From Chitinophagaceae bacterium (GTDB lineage Bacteria > Bacteroidota > Bacteroidia > Chitinophagales > Chitinophagaceae), in contig JAHBTJ010000001.1 of NCBI GenBank assembly GCA_019638595.1, positions 430,366 through 494,365 of the forward strand: a stretch of 64,000 nt of DNA, given 5' to 3'. Under the pieces are notes generated by a model that did not search any database, had not been told where the DNA came from, and saw nothing but the letters and a program-made list of their open reading frames with translations. The translations under genes and the position numbers were made by a program. This document shows positions 1 through 7,265 of this stretch, piece after piece (positions within the stretch are counted from its first letter, which is position 1; each line of letters begins with the position of its first letter).

Positions 1-495
1 TGCCTGTCCGAAAATACCTACCGGTCCTAATTCAACATTTAACCCGGCGCGTGGCGCTGCACCGAAATAGGTTTTCTTGTTGGAAGTATTGTAAAAAGAG
101 CTGCTGCCATTATTTTCTGTCATCGAAAAAACATATTGTGTAAAATAAGCGCCCAGGTCGGCACCCAGGTATGGACGAACCGGCGCTTCTCCGAAGTAAT
201 AGTCCAAAGAAGCCGTTACCGGCACAATGGTATTACCACGTGCAATTTTATAATTGGTACCACCCACATTTACCTGCTCAGTCTTCATATCTTTGGGATA
301 TCCTCTAACGCTGGCACCTATGGCGAATTTATCAGCTATTAAAAACTTTACATTACCACCCAGCCCCCACTGAGAGCTTCCAGACCCCTCGAGCCTGGAA
401 CCATGAACACCGATCTGGACTTGAGAAAAAGAAACACCGGAAACCAACACTAAAAGAGTGGTTGCACTTAACAGGCACAATAATCTGCATTTCAT
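1..495 (-). CDS. outer-membrane beta-barrel protein (3' end outside window)
   Basis: The protein starts at the ATG read from 495 with a clear signal peptide (MKCRLLCLLSATTLLVLVSG then VSFSQ). It continues with alternating, glycine-rich, aromatic-rich strands such as WGLGGNVKFLIADKFAIGAS and DYYFGEAPVRPYLGADLGAY. This is the pattern of the small porin-like outer-membrane beta-barrel domain family common in Bacteroidota (8-10 strands, about 180-220 residues). Only the first 165 residues are present; the C-terminus lies before base 1. No ligand can be inferred. It is transcribed away from the proline dehydrogenase gene's upstream neighbour region and appears to be a single gene. Confidence 0.8.
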   Translation of the reverse strand, partial: MKCRLLCLLSATTLLVLVSGVSFSQVQIGVHGSRLEGSGSSQWGLGGNVKFLIADKFAIGASVRGYPKDMKTEQVNVGGTNYKIARGNTIVPVTASLDYYFGEAPVRPYLGADLGAYFTQYVFSMTENNGSSSFYNTSNKKTYFGAAPRAGLNVELGPVGIFGQA

Positions 496-703
496 ATCAA
501 TTAATTTTTAGTATTAAACAGCCGCTTTTTTAGCTGCCGTGAATACCAACTGATTTTAAAAAACTATGCCAAAAGAAAATGCAGGAATGATTTTAACAGA
601 ATCGGGCATCCCGATCGCAAACGTGTTATAGCGGAAAAATATTTTTCACTTCAACCTTCATAATACAACGTGTTATATTTTTACCTTTTGTGGTAATATT
701 TCC

Positions 704-1939
704 TCATGAAAGGTATTTTCTTCTCTGTATTTCTTTTTTGATGAGGCGGAGTTCCCGGCCTGTTTGTCCTGCCACTGAACTATTCTCCTGCGCCCTGCGC
801 ATTAAATAGGGAATTACATCTTCCAGGGGACCAAAAGGTAAATACTTGCTTACCGAGCAACCCGCTTTGGCAAGATTAAAAGTAATATTATCGCTCATGC
901 CATATAATTGCGAGAAATGAATATGCGGATGATGAAGCGGGAAACCTTTTTCCCGCAACAAACGTATAGCCAGCAAATTACTTTGTTCATTATGCGAAGC
1001 AACGATCGTGGCGATCTTATCAAGATGCTTAATACAAAAGCTTACTGCCGCATCATAGTCTCTGTCGGTAGCAGCTTTATCGGGCTGAATAGGCGAAGGA
1101 TACTGCATATCGGCAGCTCTTGTTCTTTCTTTCTCCATATATGCGCCCCGCACCAGCTTCGTGCCCAGTATAAAGTTCCTGAGCTCCGCGGCCTCCAGCG
1201 AATCCTTTAAAAATGCTAACCGGTCATGGCGGTACAACTGAACCGTATTGTATACCACCGGCTTTACTGTATTGTATCGCTCCATCATTAAAATGGTGAG
1301 TACGTCTACCGGGTCCTGTATCCAGGTTTCTTCAGCATCTACCAACACTCCTGTATTTTTTTCTGCCGCGCGTTTGCATATCGTATCCATCCTCGCCTGC
1401 ACCCTTTCCCATTCTTTTTTTTCCTCCGGCGAAAGCGTTCCTATCGCTTTCGTATACCGTTTCATCAACGATCCTGTATTACCGGCAACCGATGAGTCAA
1501 GCTTTTCCAGCAAACCGAACCTTGAAAAACCGGTAACCTTGATACTCATAAAAGGAATATTGGGCTGCGTGGCGGCGTAATCAATCACACGGATAAATTC
1601 TTCCATGGCATGATCAAATTCTTCTTCTCCCTCGCCGCCGCCTTCCACGCCATAGTCAAGTATTACGCTCACATTAAAGGCTCCCAGCTTTTTAGCAACC
1701 TGCGCGGTTTCTTCCAGGGTTTCGCCTCCAACAAATTGCGTAAAAATGGTATTGCGTATCAGGCTTTTTACAGGCAGTCCCGCTTTAATTGCCTTTGGAG
1801 TAAGTCCCGTACCTATTTTAACCAGCCAGGAATACCCCATAGAAGCAAAAAGAAAGGCTGCCTTTTTAAGCTCCTTATCGGTTTTATATGCAAATGCATT
1901 CTCCGTATTATCAAACGAAACCACTTCAGATGCTCCCAT
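704..1939 (-). CDS. proline dehydrogenase (PutA/FadM PRODH domain)
   Basis: 411-residue FAD enzyme that oxidises L-proline to 1-pyrroline-5-carboxylate, the first step of proline catabolism, passing electrons to the quinone pool. Family features seen: the TIM-barrel segments SVILDYGVEGGGEGEEEFDHAM and SIKVTGFSRFGLLEKLD, GVLVDAEETWIQDPVD, the strand NTVQLYRHDRLAFL, the substrate-binding KLVRGAYMEKER, and the C-terminal FAD/substrate region with ASHNEQSN and QLYGMSDN. It is a stand-alone PRODH, not fused to P5C dehydrogenase, which is usual in Bacteroidota. The downstream dehydrogenase is not in this window. The chosen start gives MGASEVVSFDNTENAFAYKT; a later VSFDNTE start without the first residues is possible. 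Confidence 0.93.
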   Translation of the reverse strand: MGASEVVSFDNTENAFAYKTDKELKKAAFLFASMGYSWLVKIGTGLTPKAIKAGLPVKSLIRNTIFTQFVGGETLEETAQVAKKLGAFNVSVILDYGVEGGGEGEEEFDHAMEEFIRVIDYAATQPNIPFMSIKVTGFSRFGLLEKLDSSVAGNTGSLMKRYTKAIGTLSPEEKKEWERVQARMDTICKRAAEKNTGVLVDAEETWIQDPVDVLTILMMERYNTVKPVVYNTVQLYRHDRLAFLKDSLEAAELRNFILGTKLVRGAYMEKERTRAADMQYPSPIQPDKAATDRDYDAAVSFCIKHLDKIATIVASHNEQSNLLAIRLLREKGFPLHHPHIHFSQLYGMSDNITFNLAKAGCSVSKYLPFGPLEDVIPYLMRRAQENSSVAGQTGRELRLIKKEIQRRKYLS

Positions 1940-1974
1940 ACCGTTTTATTTAAATCAAATGTAAGGATGATTGG

Positions 1975-2276
1975 AAAATTTGAGATTTGAAATTTGAGAT
2001 CCGTCACGGCAGACAGGCTTAACATTGGATAGCAGGCATTTGTTGTTTATTGTTTTTCGTTAGCCATTGGGCTGTGAGCTGTTAGTCTATCAGCGATCAG
2101 CCTTCAGCAATTTATGGTTTATGGTTTTTTGTTTATAGAAACCATAAACTACAAACTATAAACAACAAACCTGCAACCTGCCACCTGTAACAGCCATCAA
2201 ATCTCAAATTTCAAATCTCAGATCAGAAATCTCCCGAAGCCCGAAACCTGTATCTTGCAACCTGAAACCTGCAATT
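1975..2276. repeat. modular intergenic word repeat, copy A
   Basis: This 346-bp gap (1940-2285) contains no gene. It is built of short reiterated words: TTTGAGATTTGAAATTTGAG near 1979, AGCGATCAGCCTTCAGCAA at 2092-2110, TTTATGGTTTATGG near 2110, then the complementary AAACCATAAACTACAAAC, a CAACCTG/CACCTG/CAACCTG run, ATCTCAAATTTCAAATCTCA near 2200, and CGAAACCTG...CAACCTGAAACCTG up to the epimerase gene. The outer words are reverse complements of each other, so the block is a loose long-range palindrome. Much the same word order, read on the opposite strand, occurs at 47104-47337. Confidence 0.75.
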
Positions 2277-2285
2277 TTACTTATC

Positions 2286-3383
2286 ATGAAAATTACGCAT
2301 ACCGATATCTACAGGTTCAGCATACCCATGCATCCTTTTACCATTGCTACTGGTACCATGTATTTTGCACAGAATATATTCATCCGTGTTTTTACCGATG
2401 AGGGTATATATGGCGTGGGGGAATGTTCCGCCTTCCCCATGATAGTGGGAGAAACGCAAAACACCTGCTTTGAAATGGCAAAAGATTTTGCCGCCTTATG
2501 GAGAGGAAAATATCCGCTTGCCATACCGGAAAGAATGAGTGAGCTGCACGCATTCACGGCATATAACAGTACCGCTAAAAGCGCATTCGATATGGCTTTG
2601 TACGATATCGCTGCCAAACAGGCTAGCCAGCCGCTCTACCGGTTTTTAGGGGGAGAGAAAAAAAACATGGAAACCGATCTTACGGTAGGTATCCAGGCTC
2701 CGGAGCAAATGGCAAAACAGGCGCTGGATTTTAAGCAACAGGGAGTGCGTATCATTAAAGTAAAGTTAGGGAAGCGGCCCGGAGACGATATAGAACGCAT
2801 CCGCTGCATACGGGAAGCCATAGGCGAAAACTTACAGTTAAGGATAGATGCCAACCAGGGCTGGGACTATGAAGAAGCTATAACCGTTCTATCTGCCATT
2901 GAAAAATATAAGATAGCATTTTGCGAACAGCCTATGCGGCGGTACAACGACCACCTGTTGCCGGCATTAAAAAAAGTATCACCCATCCCTATAATGGCCG
3001 ATGAAAGCGTATTTGATCATCATGATGCTGAAAGGGTTGTTACAAGCGACGGTTGCAGCTTTGTAAATATTAAACTTTCCAAAAGCGGCGGCATACTGGA
3101 GGCCCTGGAAATAAACAGGGTTTGCAGCCAGCGCCATATTCCCTGCATGATGGGCGGTATGCTGGAAAGCCGTTTGGCGCTCACCGCCTTTGCGCATTTC
3201 GCATCTTCACAAAACAATATTATTTTCTACGATATGGATACCTGTATGCTGGGGCATACAATTGACCCTGTTACAGGGGGCGTTCGCTACAACAACTTTT
3301 TCGTGGAATTACCGGATGCCCCCGGTATAGGCGCCGATGTGGATGACAGCTTTTTAGCTACCCTGGAAAAGGTTAGGGTATAA
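2286..3383 (+). CDS. dipeptide epimerase (L-Ala-D/L-Glu epimerase type), enolase superfamily
   Basis: 365-residue enzyme of the muconate-lactonising subgroup of the enolase superfamily. Visible catalytic set: KxK on the second barrel strand (IIKVKLG, K158/K160), metal ligands D188 (RIDANQGW), E214 (CEQP) and D239 (MADES), and the opposite-face lysine K263 (NIKLSKSGG). The C-terminal DxD (FYDMD) is the feature that binds the dipeptide alpha-amino group in Ala-Glu-type epimerases, so dipeptide epimerisation in murein peptide recycling is the best call; the exact dipeptide preference is not readable. It follows repeat block A directly and is 37 bp before the thioesterase gene. Confidence 0.88.
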   Translation: MKITHTDIYRFSIPMHPFTIATGTMYFAQNIFIRVFTDEGIYGVGECSAFPMIVGETQNTCFEMAKDFAALWRGKYPLAIPERMSELHAFTAYNSTAKSAFDMALYDIAAKQASQPLYRFLGGEKKNMETDLTVGIQAPEQMAKQALDFKQQGVRIIKVKLGKRPGDDIERIRCIREAIGENLQLRIDANQGWDYEEAITVLSAIEKYKIAFCEQPMRRYNDHLLPALKKVSPIPIMADESVFDHHDAERVVTSDGCSFVNIKLSKSGGILEALEINRVCSQRHIPCMMGGMLESRLALTAFAHFASSQNNIIFYDMDTCMLGHTIDPVTGGVRYNNFFVELPDAPGIGADVDDSFLATLEKVRV

Positions 3384-3398
3384 GCAGGCATCAACACT

Positions 3399-3406
3399 TA
3401 TCTTTG
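3399..3406 (+). promoter_or_regulatory. candidate -7 box (TATCTTTG) for the thioesterase gene
   Basis: TATCTTTG matches the Bacteroidota -7 consensus TAnnTTTG. It ends 14 bases before the ATG at 3421, implying a leader of about ten bases. No clear -33 TTTG is visible at the usual spacing. Confidence 0.5.
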
Positions 3407-3420
3407 CAAAAATCTTTTAC

Positions 3421-3939
3421 ATGAGCGTAACATCTAAGAGAGCGCAGGACTCGCTGGTAATGATGACGGAACTGGTATTACCCAACGACACCAATGTATT
3501 CGGCAACCTGATGGGGGGAAGGCTGATGTACTGGATGGATATTGCCGCGGCGTTGTCTGCGCAAAAACATGCCAATGCGCCGGTAGTTACGGCTTCGGTA
3601 GATAATATTTCATTTGAAAACCCTATTAAGCTGGGTAACGCTGTATACATAGAAGCGAAAGTAAGCAGGGCTTTTAACAGCTCTATGGAAGTGCATATGC
3701 GGGTATGGGGGGAAGATCTTAAAAATCAGTATAAATACAAAAGCAACGAAGCCTATTATACTTTTGTAGCGCTTGATGCATCGGGCAAATCAAGCCCCGT
3801 TCCGCAACTGGTACCCGAAACAGAAGATGAGAACCGGCTGTTTGAGGGCGCTATGCGCCGCCGGCAACTGAGGCTGATACTCGGCGGAAAGATGAAACCG
3901 AATGACGCGGTGGAGCTGAAGGCATTGTTTTCGGAATAA
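3421..3939 (+). CDS. acyl-CoA thioesterase (hotdog fold, YciA/BACH type)
   Basis: 172-residue hotdog protein hydrolysing acyl-CoA to free fatty acid and CoA in the cytoplasm. The family core is visible: LVLPNDTNVFGNLMGGRLMY with the catalytic Asn/Asp region, WMDIAAALSAQKHANAPVVT, then VDNISFENPIKLGNAVYIEA and VHMRVWGED. One hotdog domain, so it should act as an oligomer. The C-terminal tail RRRQLRLILGGKMKPNDAVE is charged. Its stop codon is separated by one base from the stop of the convergent acyltransferase gene, so the two genes share essentially no spacer. Confidence 0.92.
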   Translation: MSVTSKRAQDSLVMMTELVLPNDTNVFGNLMGGRLMYWMDIAAALSAQKHANAPVVTASVDNISFENPIKLGNAVYIEAKVSRAFNSSMEVHMRVWGEDLKNQYKYKSNEAYYTFVALDASGKSSPVPQLVPETEDENRLFEGAMRRRQLRLILGGKMKPNDAVELKALFSE

Positions 3940-3940
3940 C

Positions 3941-4720
3941 TCAGGAAGCTTCTTTTTCTTTATATTGCTCACTCTGCTCAATCGCATCCATTAATTGAGT
4001 TAGAATGGTATTCAGATCATCACTGTAATTGATCTCCATCGGCGGCTTGAATGTTACCGTCATTACCGTGCCCTTCTGCATTAGCTTCAGGCTTTTTTTA
4101 TGGAAGGCTTTATTAAAACCCGTGATCACGATAGGCACTACGATCGCTTTGCTTTGTCTTACAAGAAATGCCGTTCCCTTACGCCCGGCTGCGAACGGAG
4201 TAGTGGTCCCTTGCGGAAAAGTAATGACCCAGTTCCTTTCCAGCGCCTGCAGTATTTTTTTTGTGTCTGAAAGATTGAGTCCCTTCCTCACTGCCTTATC
4301 TTCCTCTACCCAGGTACGCTTTACCGTGAGCGCGCCGGCCATTGCCATTAAACGGCTCATAAAAGTCTTTTTCATGGTATCTTCCGCCGATACAAAGTAT
4401 ACGCTTGAAAAAGGGTTCAGCAGGTAATAAGGAACACCCAGCTTATTCTTTTTCCGCCATTTTACCGCGCAAAAAATATGCAGGAAGGCAATCACATCCA
4501 TAAAATAGGTTTGATGATTGCTTACAAAAAGAACATTTTTACGGGGAAGATCTTTAAGATGCTCGGTTCCGTTGATCTTTAATTTGTTGATAATAGCCAG
4601 ACCGGGGTACGACAGCATCCCGATGATTACATATACGAACTTTCTTACCAGCTTAACATATCGCAGCCTTTCGAAAAATGAGGGCATCTCTGAAATTTTA
4701 GTCCTTGGTTTGCATCGCAA
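3941..4720 (-). CDS. 1-acyl-sn-glycerol-3-phosphate acyltransferase family protein (PlsC-like)
   Basis: 259-residue membrane-associated acyltransferase of phospholipid synthesis. Block I is SNHQTYFMD (the NHxxxxD catalytic motif), and block III reads FPQGTTTPF where most family members have FPEGTRS, so the usual Glu is Gln and the Arg is Thr. A hydrophobic segment near the N-terminus (FVYVIIGMLSYPGLAII) would anchor it. The first ATG gives MRCKPRTKISEMPSFFERLR; a start at MPSFFERLR (4687) is equally plausible. The gene is convergent with the thioesterase. The substitution in block III may change acceptor or simply reflect a paralogue family; glycerophosphate acylation is therefore an inference. 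Confidence 0.85.
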   Translation of the reverse strand: MRCKPRTKISEMPSFFERLRYVKLVRKFVYVIIGMLSYPGLAIINKLKINGTEHLKDLPRKNVLFVSNHQTYFMDVIAFLHIFCAVKWRKKNKLGVPYYLLNPFSSVYFVSAEDTMKKTFMSRLMAMAGALTVKRTWVEEDKAVRKGLNLSDTKKILQALERNWVITFPQGTTTPFAAGRKGTAFLVRQSKAIVVPIVITGFNKAFHKKSLKLMQKGTVMTVTFKPPMEINYSDDLNTILTQLMDAIEQSEQYKEKEAS

Positions 4721-4832
4721 TATAGGTTATTTGTAAAGACTTTGTTAACTCCCATGCAACGGTTCTCCTCATTTATGTAATCTTTCCCGGCAACACATCT
4801 TCCTTTTGTAAAAAACAATAAAAATATTACAG

Positions 4833-5561
4833 ATGAAAAGGATCTTTTTAGCCCTCAGCTTTATTGCAACAGTAAGTGTAACAACAGCCCAGGTAAATAC
4901 AACAGTAAATCCATTTCCCAAAACCATCCAGGTAACAGGCAGCGCCGAAATGGAAATAGTGCCCGACGAAATTTTTGTGCAGGTAGACCTGCGGGAATAT
5001 GAAAAGAAAGGCTCGGGAAAAACAACGATCGAAACCATACAAAAGAAATTCATGGATGCCTGCAAAGCAGCCGGCATAGCGGAAACCAATATCAGCGTGG
5101 CCTCCTACCAGGGGTTCGACCGCCAGTACTGGCTGAATAAAAAGAAAAAGAACCCTGATATGATGGCAGGCGTCAGCTATCTGATAAAGTTTGCCAATAC
5201 CGCGAAGATAGACGCGCTGGTAGAAAGGCTGGACGATGAAGCCACACAATCGTTTTTTATAACCAGCACCTCGCACAGTAAAATAGAGGAATTCCGCAGG
5301 CAATTAAAAATACAGGCGGTGAAAGCGGCTAAAGAAAAGGCCATTTACCTGAGTGAAGCCATAGGTGAAAAAGCAGGTGCAGCGGTAACCATACAGGAGC
5401 CGGTAGATCATTCCGTTGTGCCGGTATTTAGAAACCTGGCGGTTTCAAATGTAATGCTGAGAGGTGTGGAAGCTTATGACAACAACCAGTCCGAACCATC
5501 GGTTGATTTCAAAAAAATAAAGCTGAGGTTTGAAGTGAACGCAGTATTCGCATTACAGTAA
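4833..5561 (+). CDS. SIMPL domain (DUF541, YggE-like) periplasmic protein
   Basis: 242 residues with signal peptide MKRIFLALSFIATVSVTTAQ followed by the SIMPL core: IQVTGSAEMEIVPDEIFVQVDL, IETIQKKFMDACKAAGI, VSYLIKFANTAKIDALVERLDD and the conserved helix LKIQAVKAAKEKAIYLSEAIGEKAGA. E. coli YggE and the mammalian SIMPL protein are the named relatives; YggE is linked to lower oxidative stress, but no enzymatic activity is established. Predicted to be periplasmic or outer-membrane attached. It is a stand-alone gene, convergent with the glycine-zipper protein gene downstream. Confidence 0.88.
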   Translation: MKRIFLALSFIATVSVTTAQVNTTVNPFPKTIQVTGSAEMEIVPDEIFVQVDLREYEKKGSGKTTIETIQKKFMDACKAAGIAETNISVASYQGFDRQYWLNKKKKNPDMMAGVSYLIKFANTAKIDALVERLDDEATQSFFITSTSHSKIEEFRRQLKIQAVKAAKEKAIYLSEAIGEKAGAAVTIQEPVDHSVVPVFRNLAVSNVMLRGVEAYDNNQSEPSVDFKKIKLRFEVNAVFALQ

Positions 5562-5592
5562 TATAGCCCGTTCACAGCGGGGGTGCAGGAAG

Positions 5593-6102
5593 TTATGGGG
5601 TAGCTGTTAGTTTTTCCGACATATACAGTTGAAAAGCCTTCCACTCCTGCACACTCCCGTTTACAATAAAGGTTTTTGGATTATTAAAGAGTGCTGTTAT
5701 ACCGCCTGCTGCAGCGCCAAGCGGCGGACCGATAAATAATGCGCCAACCAATATGCCTGCCGCAGTGCCCAACCCGCTGGTAGGATCATCTTCCGAACTT
5801 CCATTGCCCGACACTCCTCCAATTACCGCCCCTGCACCGATACCTGCTAAAGCACCTATCCATATATTCCGTCCGGCGGAGCGCTTTGTTTTTATTTTCC
5901 CGATATTACCCACCATCAGATCAACAGAACCTTTCTTTTTTATATTCAATTGCAGGGCGCTGTCGCCTACCGTTGCCACATGCCCCTGGGTAATCTTCTT
6001 TCCGTTTAAATCATATACTCTTACAAAAAGCTTCTTTTGTGCATTTACAGTACTCATTACAAAACCAAGAAAGAGCAGTGTGCATAGCAATCTCATAAAC
6101 AT
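5593..6102 (-). CDS. secreted glycine-zipper protein of unknown function
   Basis: 169 residues. A signal peptide (RLLCTLLFLGFVMSTVNAQ) precedes a small N-terminal domain that looks like a carboxypeptidase-regulatory or SH3-like strand set (FVRVYDLNGKKITQGHVATV, DLMVGNIGKIKTKRSAG). It is followed by a long glycine-rich hydrophobic zone with two zipper stretches (IWIGALAGIGAGAVIGGVSG and LGTAAGILVGALFIGPPLGA), the type seen in membrane-inserting glycine-zipper proteins, and a soluble tail (KTFIVNGSVQEWKAFQLYM). I do not recognise a named family. Envelope location is likely; a function cannot be given. Confidence 0.75.
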   Translation of the reverse strand: MFMRLLCTLLFLGFVMSTVNAQKKLFVRVYDLNGKKITQGHVATVGDSALQLNIKKKGSVDLMVGNIGKIKTKRSAGRNIWIGALAGIGAGAVIGGVSGNGSSEDDPTSGLGTAAGILVGALFIGPPLGAAAGGITALFNNPKTFIVNGSVQEWKAFQLYMSEKLTATP

Positions 6103-6470
6103 GTTTGGATTCGTTAAAAATTAATTGCACAACAGGATGAGGTGGTTAAAAATATACCGGCCCAGGCATGTTTGGGCATATTGCACTAAAGAGTTACGGC
6201 TCAGGATTATCTTAAGAACAGGATCAATATTATATTCCGAATATAATGATTCTTTTTATGAGGAGAAAATATTTTGGTGCATTCCAAATTTTTGCAAAGG
6301 TGTTTTATCAGTTCACTCATTAATACTACGTTTTAACCCTGTCAGTCGGGGGCAGGCGGGTTTATGACCTTAGTAAGAAAAGCCAATCGTTAGCCGCGCC
6401 AAAAAAAGTTATACTAATTACTCCGTAAAATGTATCCATCCACTTTGCAACTTCCCTCTATATTTGCCGC
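6103..6470. other. intergenic gap, no gene seen
   Basis: 368 bases between divergent genes. AT-rich, with no ORF of convincing composition and no repeat. It presumably holds the promoters of both flanking genes; only the -7 box at 6459-6466 could be picked out. Confidence 0.5.
6459..6466 (+). promoter_or_regulatory. candidate -7 box (TATATTTG), predicted leaderless start
   Basis: TATATTTG matches TAnnTTTG exactly and ends only four bases before the ATG at 6471. With transcription usually starting about five bases after the box, the mRNA would begin at or within the start codon. Confidence 0.5.
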
Positions 6471-7136
6471 ATGAAACCAGATACATTCATTTTCGATATG
6501 GACGGGCTGCTGATAGATTCTGAACCTTTATGGGAAGAAGCCGGGGCGGAGCTGCTGAGGGAATTTGATATAGAGCTTACCACCGGGCAATACCAAAGCT
6601 CAACAGGATTGCGTACCCGCGAATGGATCACTCACTGGTTCAGCTTTTTTGGCATTGACATACGCTTTGGCGATGACGCTGTAGACAGGATCGTGAACAA
6701 GGCGATCGGTAAAATAGATAGCCACGGAGTAATTATGCCCGGTGTACTGGAAATACTTGAATTTTTATACGAAAGAAATTTTACCATCGGCCTGGCCACC
6801 TCTTCTCCCATGAGCCTGGTAGATGTGGTAGTTGATAAGATCGGTATCCGCCCTTACCTGCATACCGCTACCTCCGCCGAAGATCTTCCTTACGGCAAAC
6901 CTCACCCTGAAGTATACCTGAACTGCGCCAGGGAACTAAACAAACATCCCATACAATGTATTTGCTTTGAAGATTCTTTCAATGGAATGATCGCTGCCAA
7001 AGCCGCCCGCATGAAATGTGTAGTGGTTCCGGCGCCTGTATTTCAACAGCAGTTGAAATGGAACGCGGCCGACCTGCAGCTTACAAGCCTGCTTGATTTC
7101 GGGGAAAAGGAATTACACCTGCTGCTTTCACAGTAG
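6471..7136 (+). CDS. hxpB: HAD-family hexitol/2-deoxyglucose-6-phosphate phosphatase (HxpB/YniC-like)
   Basis: 221-residue HAD phosphatase. Motif I is FDMDGLLIDSEPLW with both catalytic aspartates, motif II GLATSSP (Ser), motif III the Lys in LPYGKPHPEVYLNCA, and motif IV FEDSFNGMIAAKAARM. The long identity with E. coli YniC (HxpB) around LPYxKPHPxVYL and EDSxNGMIAxKAARM supports that subfamily, which dephosphorylates sugar or hexitol phosphates such as 2-deoxyglucose-6-phosphate. Length is the same as YniC. It stands alone, read from a -7 box placed so close that the mRNA is probably leaderless. The true in vivo substrate is unknown. Confidence 0.88.
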   Translation: MKPDTFIFDMDGLLIDSEPLWEEAGAELLREFDIELTTGQYQSSTGLRTREWITHWFSFFGIDIRFGDDAVDRIVNKAIGKIDSHGVIMPGVLEILEFLYERNFTIGLATSSPMSLVDVVVDKIGIRPYLHTATSAEDLPYGKPHPEVYLNCARELNKHPIQCICFEDSFNGMIAAKAARMKCVVVPAPVFQQQLKWNAADLQLTSLLDFGEKELHLLLSQ

Positions 7137-7265
7137 TGTCCGTTTTCGAACAGTATTTGTCCAAATGCGTACATTCCAATCAGCCCAAACAGAAATTATC
7201 AACTGGTTATCAATCATTTATCTTGTGGCATATACATTGAACCGGTAAAGTATAATCGCTGAATC

